A stretch of DNA of 64,000 nucleotides from assembly GCA_963210315.1 (NCBI GenBank), contig OY723278.1:186001-250000 (forward strand), written 5' to 3'. Shown here one piece after another: positions 10,813-24,000 of this stretch (the stretch's first letter is position 1; each line of letters opens with the position of its first letter). The position numbers and the translations under genes are program-made. This DNA comes from Rhynchopus euleeides (Eukaryota; Euglenozoa; Diplonemea; Diplonemida; Diplonemidae). The notes below the pieces were generated by a model that did no database searches, was not told where the DNA came from, and saw only the letters and a program-made list of their open reading frames with translations.

Positions 10813-11454
10813 TGGCCTTCTCCGTCGCGTTCTTGGACTCTTTGGATCAATCGCGGTTCGTAGTGGGCAGGAACCAGAGACGCTCGTTGGTGGGAAGTTG
10901 TGCACGTCGATGAGTGGGAAAACCGTCTAAAATCTGTGAAAAAACTCACCCCCCAAAAAATGGCGAAACTCGCCATCGGGTTTTCGGGGGAAAAAATACA
11001 AATGGCGACTTTCGCCCCCAAACTCGCCATCGGGAGAACACTGGTTGTGTGTGTGTCTGTTCAACACTAATACAAAAAAGATTCACGTGTGTGCGATCGG
11101 GTCGCACAGGATAGATAGAGAGATATTCACACTGCAAGAAAGAAGTGCTGCCCAGCAACGGAAAGACGGGGCAGGCCGAGAGAGAGAGAGAGAGCACAGC
11201 AGCGGGCGGTGGGGCAACAAAAAGGTTTGAAGAAATATTCCAACAAACCACCAGAGGAGCAATTTCCTCCCGGCAGCTGCTGCCTATTATCGTGGCGGGG
11301 GTGATGCACCGGGTTTACAAAAAGAGATTTCAACAAAAAAAAACACACAGCAGGGCAGACGGGCCTTGATCATGGTGCTGCCACAAGAGAAAGAAAATAG
11401 GTCCGGGTTTCTGGTTTTAGATCGGGATTTCGCGGGATTCGTCGCGCGCCCCTT
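10813..11454. other. intergenic, with ATGGCGA/TCGCCAT hairpins
   Basis: No gene is seen. Bases 10958-11035 hold inverted copies of AAATGGCGA and TCGCCATCGGG around C-rich runs, resembling the subterminal palindromes of the window's transposons, but I found no matching second end. Confidence 0.45.
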
Positions 11455-11690
11455 TTTTTTTTTTTGCGGCCTGTGTGGTTGTCTTCGTCGTTTTTCTTCT
11501 GCGACCGGACATCCCCTTCTGGAGACACCGATCTACACTATGAACCGCTAGCTGATGCTGGAGCTTTCGGGAGCCTCTGCGAGTGGGTGGCCACGTTTTC
11601 TTTGGTGGACGCATCCAAAAGGAAATAAAGAAATAAAGAACCCGAAAAGAGGTCGAGGCACCCGCTCCACACCAGCATCTTGGGGCTGGG
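11455..11690. repeat. Dispersed 240-bp repeat, copy 1
   Basis: It begins with a T-run, then GCGGCCTGTGTGGTTGTCTT, and is nearly identical to 62877-63115. Read on the other strand the unit ends in an A-run, as a SINE or retrocopy would, but no RNA polymerase III boxes or parent gene were recognised. Confidence 0.8.
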
Positions 11691-11699
11691 GGTTCTCAC

Positions 11700-13527
11700 C
11701 CCTGTGAACAGTTGCTCTGGCAACGCACGCAGAGAACGGAAGGCAATCAGTAGAAATCCACCAATCCCGACACCACACAGCAGGGCAGGGTCGGAGGATG
11801 AGGAAGCGGGGGTGGGTATGGTGCTCTGGTCGGTCGAGGAGGCTGAGATGGGATCGGGGGTAGCGCACAAAGGGCTGCTGGTGAGTAAGCCAGAAATAGG
11901 TGGAGGAAGGCAGCAGTCTTCTACGTTTTCACGCACAATATAGAATCAGCAGACGGGTAACAGGCGATCTATGAGTCCGGGTCGCAGCCGCAAAGCAGGT
12001 GCGTGGTCCAACGGGTGCCTGTTCCATCCAGCAAATGCTGAGGCACGACAAATGCGAGTGAGGCTAGTAGAAACTCATGAGAGTGTAGGAAGGGCATACT
12101 TCAGGAAATGTTTCGCCCGAGACACCCAAAACTGGGTTCATACTGCGGCATTGTTTAGGCTGGGGATGGGGCGGGCGTGGGGGTCATGACATCGTGGAAA
12201 TGATGTCAAAAACGAGGGAATATGTGGGCATTTTGTTCAGTTCTGCTGCTTCTTCAGCGACTTTCGTGATATCGTGTGATGCGCATTGACGCTTCGCACA
12301 CACATACCAGATGAAAAATCGAGAAAGGTCCCCCTTTTGAAGACTCCATTGTCTTTACTCGGAGAGACACCCAGGTAGCATGTCCATAAAGACAAGATTC
12401 CTTGCGACCGTGTCTCGCCTTGGAGACAGCTGTCCGCACAGACCACAATCCAGACGAGCAGCATCACTAACACGCCACCACTCCCTTGCAGCCACCCCCC
12501 GAGCACCCGAAGGGGTTTGCGGTGGAGAGGGCTGTCCGAGGAGCCTGGGTGCGTGCAACAACCAACACGCGGCACACTTTGAAGTCTTTATCAGCACATG
12601 TGCGCGGCGGGGGGGTGGATGGTCTGAAGAGGCACAGATATCGCATGAATGGAGAGATCTCGCCAAGACAGGCAAGATATGTCTATGTGTTGTAGCGATG
12701 ACCAACCACCTGAACGTAGGACGGGACGTTGTGAAGTATCTCTTCTTGGTGCCGGGGGGACCACCCCAACACCTGGCCCGGGGAACGTGAACTGATAGTT
12801 TTTACCAAGAAATTCTCTAGTGTATCAAGCGCCACCCAACGCATGGAATATTAGGGCAAGAAACGAATCAAGAAGGAAGAGAACGGGAGGGAGGGAATCC
12901 CAGGGCGCCATAAGGAACCACCTCCACCTCCCCCCGAGTGAAGTCTTTCCAAGCCTCCGACTACTGAAGAACCAATCGCTGAAGAAGGAGACACCACCCG
13001 CCATCCCCTTCATGATCTGCGCCTGCTGGCTCAGGGCATCCTGGTCCTTAGCACCAATTTCGTCCGGTTCATTTTCTTGGTTGGGCAGGCCACAGAGCAG
13101 ATAGCAGAGCCATGGCGCTGGGGAGGTTTTTCTACCAGATCCCTGGAGCGCTGTGGCGTTAGTACACAGACAGAGCCCAACCCGCACACAGAGATGCACC
13201 TGGCATGCGCAGTGAGGCACACCGGGCTTTCTGTCTGGCGTGGCTCGCAACAGACACTGAGGCAATGTGATCCCACAAGACAAGCACACCCTTGAATCTA
13301 GAAAGATCTGCATCCTGAGGGTGCCCACATCTGCCCCAACGGCCCTCCGCCATTCTTCACACCGTCTGGAGCTGCGACTCCTGTTTCTCCTTCTGCCTCA
13401 GTGCCTGCAGTGGAGAAGGCACTCGGCACCTCCTGACCCATCGGCGCCTCAGGGGGCTCTGCTGCTGCAGCACCCGCAGGGGTGGATGGGTGGGCCCGTT
13501 GCACCCGCTCAAGGTGGCCAGGGCCCT
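11700..13527. other. intergenic, no gene seen
   Basis: Open frames here lack recognisable protein. The right end (about 13290-13527) would be the 3' flank of the polycystin gene, and a minus-strand Ala/Pro-rich frame there (13298-13504) could in principle be an extra 3' exon. I see no clear support for it. Confidence 0.45.
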
Positions 13528-16500
13528 TCAGGGGAGCGGTGAGAACCTGCCCTTCTTGCTGGCCGCTCCTGCAAGGGGAGACGGCGGCGCGCTGGGGACA
13601 TCGACCACGCCTTCTACCAGTGTCGTGCGTGATACGACAGACGCCTCGAGCGGGGTGCGTCGACTCCGCCTGTCGCTGCTGCTGCGGAGATTCGAGCGTG
13701 ACGACGCGTGGTTGCGTGGTGTGCTGAACTCCGCATCGATGGGGTTCGAGTCGATGTACGGCTGGGGGGTCCCGTTCGCCGCAAGCGCTGCAAGGAGGTG
13801 GGGCGGCGGCGGCGGCGGGGGCGACGTGACCCCGCCACCGTACGCACGGCTGACCCCGGCGGCCGAGCCCGGGCGCGGCACGGGGCGCGGGTTCTGTGGC
13901 GCCGTCAGCATCTCCATCAGGTCGTCCATATTGTCCAGCAGGTCGTCCATCGGCTCCTCCATCCGCTTCTGCAGGGCCTTCAGGCGCCCCTCCAGCACCA
14001 GGCGTGTGTTGTGCGTCATCTGCGGGGGGAGGTTGTAGACGTTGTAGTCGATGTTCTGGGTTGCCGCGTGGATCTCGCGCACCCGCCCTGTGCCCAGCTC
14101 GTCCTGGATGGCCTGCAGCTCGTCCGCAGCCTCCTTGACAAGCGCCTCGGTGCCTTCGGTGCGGGTCACGACGTCTGCCACCTTGTCCTCCACCGTGTCC
14201 ATCTTGTGGTTGATCATCATCGCCACACGCTCCCCTCGGCGCAGGGCACGCGTGCCGAACGACGTCTCGTTGCTGGCCTTAGTGAAGATACGCTTCACGT
14301 CGTCGGGGTGCAGGTGCTTCAGCTTCTTCCGCAGCTCCGGGAGGGTGACGTACTCAGGGTCCTCCTCGTCGCTGCTCTCGAGGAGGGGCTTCGACTTGGG
14401 CTGCCCTTCGGTGCCCTCCTCGTCGGATGACTCTTGGTCCAGCAGCTGGATCGCACGGATCCTGTCGATCACATAGTTCCCCTTCACCAAGTCGAGCGGC
14501 TTCACCTTGTGGTCTTCAGAAGAGCTGGAGTTTGATTTCGACGCATCCTTGTGCGTGGGGCGGCGCTTGCCTTCATCGTCATAGTAGTAGTCGTAGGACT
14601 TCGTCGCAGCGCGCTGCACAGAGTCGGTGTTGAAGGCAAACGGCTGCCCGCGTGATGTGAGCCTCCCGAAGAACTTCTTGATGTCGCGTGCCACAGATTT
14701 CAGCTTCCACGATGGCGCCTTCCCCTCCCCGTTCTCCCCCTTCGCGTTCTCCTTCACGATGTTGAAGGAGGACGTGATGATGGCCAGCACCATGTTCAGC
14801 AGCACCAGCCAGGCCAGCGAGAAGAACAAGCCAAAGAAGAAGATGCTCCAGATGGACTCCACAGCACGGAACTGGTCGTAGTTGTCGATCTCTGCAGAGA
14901 ACAGGAGGCGCGTCATATAGCCTGCAGAGCGCATGACAGTGTTGAACTCACGCAGGTCTGCGCCGAACGCGAGGTTTCCGGCAAACACAAAGCCCACGAA
15001 GATGATGAAGAAGATGATGACAAGCGAGATCAGCGACCCCGTCGCCACCTTGATCGTCTCTGTCAGGCTGTTGAGACGCTCGTTGTACTGCACATAGGAG
15101 AAGAGGCGGAGCCACGCAAAGATCACAGCGCTGGCGTAGACAACCTTCTCACGCTTCACAAGGATGACGTAGTCGAGCAGGTCGTTCCACACCACCATGT
15201 CTGCTTCCAGCTCAGGCGTGGCGAGCGTCAGGTCGGAGCGCGTGGTCATGGATATGCCCTGACTCCACATCATCCACTTGAAGGTGTATGCAGCAGCGAA
15301 CAGCCCCGTGAACCCAAACTCAAAGAAGATGTAGAAGTCAACGGCGCGGACCCATGCGATTGCCTTTGACTTCAGGCGGCTGCACAGCGGCTTCTTCTCT
15401 GTCCTGTCAGGGTCTGCGGGGCAGACGTCGAGCATGTCGACGTTGTGCCGCCAGCTCAGATACACCGCAAATACACTCCACGCGATGTACAGCGTCACGA
15501 TGATATCTAGAGCGAACATTACCCTGTCCTTCACAGAATGCAGCGAAAACAGGTGGAAGGGGACGGAGCGGATCTGCGGCAGCCACACGCCCACAGGGAG
15601 GATCTCGATGAAGTGCGTCACGATGATGAAGTGTGTCGAGTGAGGGTTGTACAGCAGCTGCTCGATGGTGATGGCACGCGTCTGCGCATCGACCCACAGG
15701 TTGTTGCGGAGACCCTGCAGGATGCGCAGCACATTGGGTGTCGCATCGACGCAGCGCGTCGACGACACGTTGGTGTGGTTCCAGTAGCACCCCGACACGA
15801 GGCACATGTCCTCCGACAGGTAGCGTGGGCAGCCCGGGTGGCACCCAGTGCCGCTCCACTCGCAGAGGTCGGGTGAGGCGGCGCACTCGTTGGCGCCCCG
15901 CAGGCCGTAGCAGCGTGAGGAGTCTGCAGCACAGTAGTCGTCGTCAGCCTTCCAGTGGCACCCGGGGATGGCACCGCACGCCGTCACCTCGACGCTGCGG
16001 GAGCAGTCCTGCAGCAGGGACTCACCACGCACATGCTGCAGCTGCCGCTGCAACGCCGCTGCCCTGCTGTAGTCATGGTCCGCAATGGCCTGCTCCCTCG
16101 CGGCTGTCAGCGATGCGGATGTCCGTGCGCTGAGCGGTGCATTCGGCAGCAGGTTTGTAAAGCTGTTGTCCGCATCGGTGTACGACCCCACGCGTGCTGC
16201 AGAAAGGGCGTGGCGGGGTGGTGGACAGGCCCAAGCGGCATGGGTGCGCATGAGGCACCGCAGGACAACACCTGACCCCCTCCACGCTCTACACTACATA
16301 CCTTCGAGCGGCAGCGCATTCACAGCCATCTCCAGCTCAGCGTTAGCACGGAATATCGGCTGCCCCGCACTGTCACGCGGTCCATACGCTGTTGTATTCG
16401 CCATGTAGTCGCGGTACTCACGCAGGCAGTTCCGCGGAACGGTCCGCCTCCTGTGTGGCGAGATCGCAGTGAGCTCGGGCTCGCTGGTGCAGTCATGTAT

Positions 16501-17070
16501 CTCCCCTCGGTACTGCCGCAGCGCGCTGAACGAGGCCACCTGCACGACATAAGCGTCTGCAGGGATGCTGATCCCCAGCCCACTCTCCTCTGTCAGCGCC
16601 ACACGCTCCAGCCAGTTCCAGAAAGCCACCTCGCTGTTCACCTTGGAGAACTCGTCGGAGCTGAGCAGCAGCACATCCTTGGCGTAGGTGTTCGCCCAAT
16701 ACCCTATCGGGTCGTCCTTCTGCTGCAGGATCAGGCTGATGGAGATGAGCAGCAGCACCAGCAGATACAGCGGCAGGCTCTTGTAGAGCTGCGTCTTCGA
16801 CACATCCTTCTTGAGGTACCGCACCACGGAGTGCTTGTCTATCTCGCTCGGAAGCCTTTCCGAGAAGTCACGGTCCGGGCTGCCGCTGGCGAACCCAACC
16901 CGCTTTGTCGGAGACCCCCCCTGTGCCCCGCCAGGCCCCCCGGCATTCAGAGGCACCGTGTCTTTGATGATGCGCAGCTCCACCGCGTCACGACCCCCGC
17001 CGTCGCCGACGTTGTCCATGCGGTGCATCGGAGCACCGGCACTCCCTGCAGCTGCAGAGAGAGCAGCCAC
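13528..17070 (-). CDS. Polycystin-2-like (TRPP) cation channel with Cys-rich extracellular insert
   Basis: Two exons, 17070-16302 and 16196-13528, flank a 105-base GT-AG intron; the phase-1 junction reads LEARVGSYTD. The product is about 1145 residues. TRPP channels are non-selective cation channels with six membrane segments and a large loop after the first. Here S1 is at about 99-116 (LYLLVLLLISISLIL). The loop holds a cysteine-rich block (CGAIPGCHW, CEWSGTGCHPGCP, CLVSGCYW) unlike animal PKD2. Five further hydrophobic segments follow the loop, and a pore-like region lies before the last (LLFSAEIDNYDQF). The cytoplasmic tail is acidic and serine-rich, with a possible coiled coil near RLVLEGRLKALQKRMEE. 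Upstream of the second ATG (17028, MHRMDN) is a CT-rich tract ending in CAG, a good acceptor, so that ATG may be the true start. The cell membrane or a cilium are usual sites for the family; here that is inference. Confidence 0.88.
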
Positions 17071-18886
17071 GCGTCAGAGCCAGGCGTGTTGCCAGCAGGA
17101 AAGGAATCGGGAAGGAGGATATGATTGCCTCGTCGAAAAGATTGAAGGGAATGACTGAAGAAAGAAGGAAAGGGAGAAGACAAGTCTCCCGCGGCGGGGT
17201 GGGGTGGGGTGGAGTGGAGGGGAATTCTCTACTGCACGGAGTCGATACTGTGTGTGCTATTTTTTTCCACACAGGTGCATCAGCGCATTGTTCCCGACAC
17301 ACAAAAAGGTCCACCCACCCCCCGGCCGGTGCGGCCCTGCCGCCCTCCTTCGGGGTGCAGGTGTCCAGAGCACCCCTGTGTTGCGATAGGATGGATGGGT
17401 TGGTGGGTCGCCATTGTGGTATAGTGGATGAACCCATGCGCGTATTCTTCTCTCTTCGCTGTCCAAAGGAAGAGGGAGGGGCGGGGTGGGGGCGGAGCAC
17501 CGTCAGGTCTTGTCGTGTGTATGTGTGTGTGTGTGCCGGCTTTCCGAATGAGGACCCACAGCCCACGATGGGTCGGGAAGGGGGGGAGGAGAGGGGCGTG
17601 TTGTTGCCGTTGGGTGCCCCCCCCCCCCCTGCACACACAATCAATACTGCAAGCTGTAACCCCTCATGGGCCCCCTCTGAGCTGCCCTGTACACACACAC
17701 ACCTACCCCCCCCCCACCCCCACCCCCACCCCCACCCCCACTGCTGCTGTGCGGCACGCGCTGTGGGGGGGGGGCGAGGGGGAGGGGCCTGGCATCCGCA
17801 TCGTGATGTGGGGCCTGTCGCCACCCTTTTACTACACATTCTGCCACCCCCCTCCCCCCTTCGCGATCTGCCGTCTCCCCCTCCCCGCCCTCTATCCCCT
17901 CGACTGTGTGTCACGTCACGTCACCCCGACCTGACCCGCCCACCCAACCCCACGTCCCACGTCTGACCCGAGGGGGTTTCGGAATAAGCAGGGTGTGGGT
18001 GAGGGCCAACTTGGGCTTGGGGGGTGTCTTGAGTGAAGCGCTGTTACATTCACGTCGTGCAGCAACCACCCCGACAAGCGGAGGCGAAGGCCCGAATAAA
18101 GTTCTTTTGCGGTGGAAGGTCTCCTGCTGTGAGAGGCATTCCCGCTGCGCCACCAGCACTGCACCTCACCGTGCTGTCTTGTCTGTCCGGTTCCGTTCTG
18201 GCTTTAGGTAGACTGTAGCACTGTAGTGTACAAATCAGTGAGAAGATGGAAGCGATATATAGACCTGCTTCTGTTCCATTCAGTAGACTTCTCAGATGCT
18301 GGGGTGGGGTGGCACGCCGCTGTTGTGCATGCTGCTGAAGCGTTTTGTGGAAAGTGTCGGCGCCGCGCCCCCCTTATTTTGGTAGGGGCAGGTCAGAAAG
18401 GTCTAACAGCCCCTTCAGGCCACCAAGAGGTGCACACCGGGAATCAGCCTGCCGAACTGCTGTGTCGCCGCAAAGCGCACCACCCGCAGTCTCTTTGCGT
18501 TGTGAGCACAACTCTCAAAGGAGACGGTGGGGTGTGAGTAGGGAGTATCGGTACACACAGTGCCCAGCACTATCAGCACGACACGACAGCCCCAGCCAGT
18601 GAGGCATGCCTCACAGAAGTGGCGGAGGGTTTTGGGTATTCATTGGAGGCGGTGTCCAGACCGAGGGGGGTGGGGTACGGGCGAACAGGCGTTCCGAGAG
18701 ACGCGTGTGGCGTATGGGGTGGAGATCGCATGAAAAGAGCAGAGCAGAGGTTCCTTTGGAGAAGGTGTTCGGTGCGTTCGGAAGCAATATCTGGAAGGAA
18801 TACCTGCAATGATGCGATCCGGATATCCACACACCACAGCCCAATGCCTGTCTGTGTGTGTGGGCGCTCTTGCCCCCCCCCCCCTA
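17071..18886. other. intergenic, C/G-tract rich
   Basis: No gene is seen. It contains long poly-C and poly-G tracts, a (CCCCCA)n array at about 17706-17745 and a TG microsatellite near 17520. Confidence 0.5.
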
Positions 18887-19662
18887 GGGCAGTGATAGAA
18901 AATACGTAAAAAACGTTCAACGTATTTTTAAAAAAATGCGTCGAAGTTGAACGTTTTTTTGGCTTTTGAGCGTTTTCACCCACTGGGTTCACTCTCCACA
19001 TGAAACCCCCCCTAGCAGTAGGGGGTGGGCCCCCTGCACACACTAAAGGGGACACCTGTGGGATGGAGAGTGTCACGCGTGGCGAAAAGTCGGTGAAAGA
19101 GGGGTTCTGTAGTCCCAGAAGGGGCGGGACCCGGAAAGGGGTGGTTGGTACCCCCTCTTTTCAAGGGTGAACTCCGGAAAAGCGGGGGTACCAACCCCCT
19201 CTCGACCTATCTCCCAGTTTTACCCCACTCGACCGGCTGGACTCCGTCGTGTAGAGGAAGTGGATGGCCGAACGTGAGCTGGCCGAACCTGGGCTACGGG
19301 TACAGGACGTATGGGATATCCCGCATGGGAGAACCGGATGGCATATCCCACCGGCAGGGGTTCACATCAACTGCACCAGCCCGCTTCATGGAGCAAAGGA
19401 CAAGGGATATGTTGTCGACTGCATCGCGAAGCAAGTCGCTGTAAAATCGTGCTCCAAGGACGTCTTCCGCACGGTTGTCGTTGGTGCCACCAACTCGCCC
19501 TTGCTCTGCTTGAGGGAAGGCGGGTTTGTGACTGGTGGCCCCTGCAGACGGTAGGCAATGTGAGAAACGTTCAAATACGCTGAACGTTCAACGTATTTGA
19601 ACGTTCAACGTATTTTTAAAATCGGGATTCTGAAAAATACGCGTATTTTGCCTTCACTGCCC
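18887..19662. mobile_element. Non-autonomous TA-flanked element, family A, copy 1
   Basis: This 776-bp unit is flanked by TA (18885-18886 and 19663-19664) and has terminal inverted repeats starting GGGCAGTGA. Inside both ends are palindromic runs built from AACGTTCAACGTATTT. A second, inverted copy is at 36892-38838. There is no coding capacity, so it would need a transposase from elsewhere. Its right TA is also the left TA of the next element. Confidence 0.85.
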
Positions 19663-19664
19663 TA

Positions 19665-20811
19665 GGGGGGGTCAAATGCCACCCTTTTACGTGGACAAAC
19701 ACGATTTTTCAAAAAACCGGCGCAGAGGCCCCAAAGCCCCCGTAAACCCTCCAAACCCCCCCAGATCGGTCCGGAAACCCATCGAACCCCACTTTTCCAC
19801 CATTCCGGGCACCTCAGGTGCCCGAATTGGGGTACCTAAATTTTGTGCCACCGTTTGGTACCGTACAGTGCCACTGTGTGGGAGGTTGGAAAAGAAAATG
19901 CCCCAACACACCACATCTGAGGGTTGCAATGCATGTTGCTTGCCAACCACGTCATCCGGTGGGTGTCAGGCGCTATGTAGGTGGCATTAGCCAGGTCTTC
20001 GATGTGTTCTGGCTTGTATATATACCTCCCTGCCACCATGCACCGGGAGGCTGCCTGTAGGTACGGAACAGTCCAGATGGTCGTGTGATTCCTGTGCAGC
20101 AGTGCTCCACAACCGGGATGTGTTGACAACGACTGTTGCAACACGAGCTGTACATTCCGGGAACACATGAAGTGCGCTGTCGTGGTACCCATTGTGCCAG
20201 AATTGGTAGTTGCTGCGGTCTACTTTGCCTGGCCCAAGAGCACTGGTACTGAACGGTGCAATATGCGTGGCGAGGTGAATACAACGGAAGCGCGCAAAGT
20301 CAATACAGCTCTCGGATGGCGGGTGGTGGTGCCACTAGTGTGTGACGTTCACTCGAGGATACAACGCATCACAATGAATCAGCAACCGTGGACCGAGTAC
20401 AATACGCTCTCTGTGGCTGGTGTGGGGGACAAAGGCAGTGCCTGTGCCGCAGGCAGGGAGGTACATATACAAGCCAGAACACATCGAAGACCTGGCTAAT
20501 GCCACCTACATAGCGCCTGACACCCACCGGATGACGTGGTTGGCAAGCAACATGCATTGCAACCCTCAGATGTGGTGTGTTGGGGCATTTTCTTTTCCAA
20601 CCTCCCACACAGTGGCACTGTACGGTACCAAACGGTGGCACAAAATTTAGGTACCCCAATTCGGGCACCTGAGGTGCCCGGAATGGTGGAAAAGTGGGGT
20701 TCGATGGGTTTCCGGACCGATCTGGGGGGGTTTGGAGGGTTTACGGGGGCTTTGGGGCCTCTGCGCCGGTTTTTTGAAAAATCGTGTTTGTCACCCCCAT
20801 TTGACCCCCCC
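19665..20811. mobile_element. Fold-back derivative of the DDE/SAP transposon, family E copy 1
   Basis: This 1147-bp element is flanked by TA, with termini GGGGGGGTCAAATG. The inverted arms are unusually long (19665-20036 and 20454-20811): each contains the normal terminal repeat plus the coding sequence for the transposase's C-terminal SAP-like segment. The unique centre (about 20080-20450, plus strand) keeps degraded pieces of the transposase, such as VPELVVAAVYFAWPKST beside VPELVVAAVCFAWYKST of the intact copy at 39133-41250. It therefore arose by inverted duplication of the right end and loss of the rest. A near-identical copy lies at 49202-50349. Confidence 0.85.
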
Positions 20812-21081
20812 TACCCCCCCCCCCCGCCCGAATGGTTGAGAGCTAGGTTTCCCAGATGTGCACACAATATAAAGCCCACCCCCCCGCCCCCACCTCAACC
20901 CCCCCCCCCCCCGAAGCAACGCAAAGCTCGGGGCGGCCTGCCCCCGCACTACGGCACACTGAGAGACACACGGAGGGTGCTTCGGCACGACAACGCTGGG
21001 CGATGTGTTGTGCTGCAGCACCGCGAAGACACACAGGCACAGATGCGGAACACTAAAAAACACGCCCCCAATACCCGCCGC

Positions 21082-24000
21082 TCACCGCCCGTGCGTCAGC
21101 ACCCTGCACTTGCCGAGGGACCTGCAGGGGGACCCATAGGTCTCGAGGGCATCGATGCGAACCTGTGGCAAGGGATGGTGTGCGCAGCAGTTGATTGATT
21201 GGCGATAAGACATACACGAATTCCTCGGGTCGGGGGCACGCGGTAGTCGAGGTTCGCCCCCGTCACCATCGTCAGCGGCAGGGTGAGCTCCAGGGTGAGT
21301 GTGGGGTCGGAGTGCGCGTGGGAATAGATAGATACGCGGACACGCTTGACCTGAGACAGCACGTCGTCACCCGTCAGGACTGGCTTGAACCGCAGGGCAG
21401 GGATAAGCATCTTGGAGGCGAGGCGCAGCTCGATGCCTGGCGGGAGGTCGCCGGAGGCGGGGGCGGCACCTGCCGCCTGCGTGCACTTCGCGACAGGTGT
21501 GTAGTGCGGCTGCGAGGGTGTCTGCGGCAGCCACCCGCAGTTGCCGGGGAGCATGCCCCGCGTGCCGTACAGCTCGATACGCCGCACCACGAAGCTGTCC
21601 CCCGGCGCGGTGCGCACATCACTGAACTTGCAGAACAACACGCGCAGCCCCCTCCCGCCAATGGGCACGCTGTTGCGGCGGAACCCGCCGCGCAGCCGCA
21701 CCTCCACAGTGCCGCTGTGTGTCAGGTTGTCCTCCGTCAGCCCCATCCCCAGCCACAGCGTGCAGTCAACGCTGCACCGCACCGCCACGCTCTGCGCGAT
21801 GGTGTAATCCGCCAGGGCGAAGAGCAGCCGCGCACACCGCTGCCCAGGCGCCAGCCCGTCTAGAGCGAAGTCGATGTCCCCCGGGGCGGGGTACCTGTCC
21901 AGGATGCAGTTGGGGTCACGCCCGTGGTCCGGCTGCGGCGAGACCTGCGCCACGTAGCTGCCGGGGTAGCACAGCATGTTGCGCGTCACATCCTTCGAGC
22001 AGTAGCACAGGGGCCGCGGCACCGACGCCGAGCACGCCGCACCCTGCGCAGACCAGAGGGGCATCACGGCGGTGCTGTCCGCCCCCTCCGAGGGAACCTC
22101 GCACAGCACACGGATCTCCCCGATGCACATGCCGCTCTCCTCACACCCCTGGTACTGCCGCAGGGTCAGCTGCACGAGGCGTGCCGTCTCCGCAATCTCC
22201 GAGTCGGGGATGTGGTACAGCGCCCACGTCATGTCCTCAGTCACAGGCATGGTGACGCCAGTCAGAATGGGGTGCAGCTGGTCTAGCCGCATCCCCGCAT
22301 AGACGTCGAAATACCCGGGGGTCAGCGATGTGCCGCAGCTCCGGAGGCACAGCGCGACGTGGCTCACGCGGGAGCGGGTTCCGTCCGCAGCGCGCGGGAG
22401 GGGCGGGAGGGAGACGACAACGCTGAAGAGGGCAGCGTTGTTGGGGATCTCCCACACCTGCCGCCCTGTGTCGCCTAGCATGTCGAGGGGGAGGGGGGGG
22501 GAGGAGCGGATCGCAAAGCAGTGGGGGATGTGCATCAGGCGGGGCACGGGGTGCTTCCGCCGGCACAGGAACGTGGAGAATGAGTCGGCACGCCACGCAT
22601 CGCTCACGACATTCTGGTAGCGCCGCAGTACGGAGAGCATCGTGTTGGAGTGCCGTGCGGGGCACGACACTGATGCGAATTGGCGGATGATATCTGAGAA
22701 GGCGGCGTGCGTGCCTGTGTACAGCTCCGAGAGGAGGTCGCCGCAGTTCACAAAGAAGTCGACCAGCACGTCTGTGGTGTCGTCCCCCAGGTGTGCCTTT
22801 GCCTCCGCAACGCTGCGCAGCTCCCTGTACTGCACGGTGTCGGGTGCAGGGGGGTCGGATCCGCGCCCGCGTTCCTCAGAGGCACGGCGGAGCTGCCGCA
22901 GCATCTCGCCTGCCACCTGCACCTCGATGAGGAAGGCGCATCCGTTGGTGCGGTCGAGGCTGTCGGCGCAGTTGATGCGGCAGATGCCCTGCTGGTGCGA
23001 CACCAGGTCCGCCTCGGCAGCCGCGCCCGCGCCGCGCAGCACGCCCGATGTGTAGCGCTGTGCCTCGATGTGCTTCGACATGCCTGCCCAGAACACGCCA
23101 GGAGCCCCGTCCAGGCCGTGGTTCTTCGTTGTCTTGTGCCAGTCGAAGTGAACCATACGGACGCGCCCCGTGTCGGACCTGGGGGGGCTGTCCACCAGGC
23201 TGGGTGGTTCGATCAGCGGGGAGGAGTGCCGCATCGAGTTGTTCCTCTTGAAGTCCCACTGCGCGCCATCAGTGTGCTGCGGGTGGATGGTCTGCGAGCG
23301 CACGCGGGGCGCAGGCGGATCGACAGCAGCAGGCATCGAGAGCGAGGGAGGGGGGCGCGCGCCCCCCGTCAGGATGAAGCCAGCCGAGGCAGCTGCGTGT
23401 GCCGCAGAGTGCACGCGGGCCGAGAGGGGCGTTGTCAGCGGGGAGACGCCGCCCACAGACCCGATGCCGTTGGCGTTCATCTCCGACACCAGTGTGGTGT
23501 AGGCCTGCGACAGGGGGCTCTCCGAGTGGTCCTGGTCGGAGTGCAGCAGCGACACCACCGTGATGAGCTGCTCGGGGAAGCGCTCCCCCAGGTACTCGAA
23601 GTACTTCCCTGCGCCGCGTGTGGGGTCGCTGTCCAGCACGATGTTCGCCTTCCCCACGGCACGCCCTGCACCGCCCTGCAGCTCCGTGCCCCACCGCAGC
23701 GGGATGGTGCCACGGCGGAACACATGTGTCGCAAAGGACACGGCAGGCCTCGGGGTCGTCTGCTCGGACACCGCCAGGTACATCTCGCTGTCGTCCTGCC
23801 TGGGGCTGGTGGCAGGCCCTGTGTACGACATCCCGCTTGCATCGTCGCCACTCCGGCTGCGCGGGTCCCGCGTGATGCTGTGCCGTGCCACGATCTGCGC
23901 AAAGGCATCCGATGACGACGACGAACCCGAAAGGGGGGACGCGTCCGTCTTGGGCGGCTCTGCCCCGGCACGCTTGCGCGTCACGGGGGGCGAGACAGGC

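Noticed and set aside
22707-23915. 402-codon plus-strand frame opposite the SAC9-like gene
   Set aside because: Shadow of the phosphatase in GC-rich sequence; Arg/His/Ala-rich with no recognisable domain.
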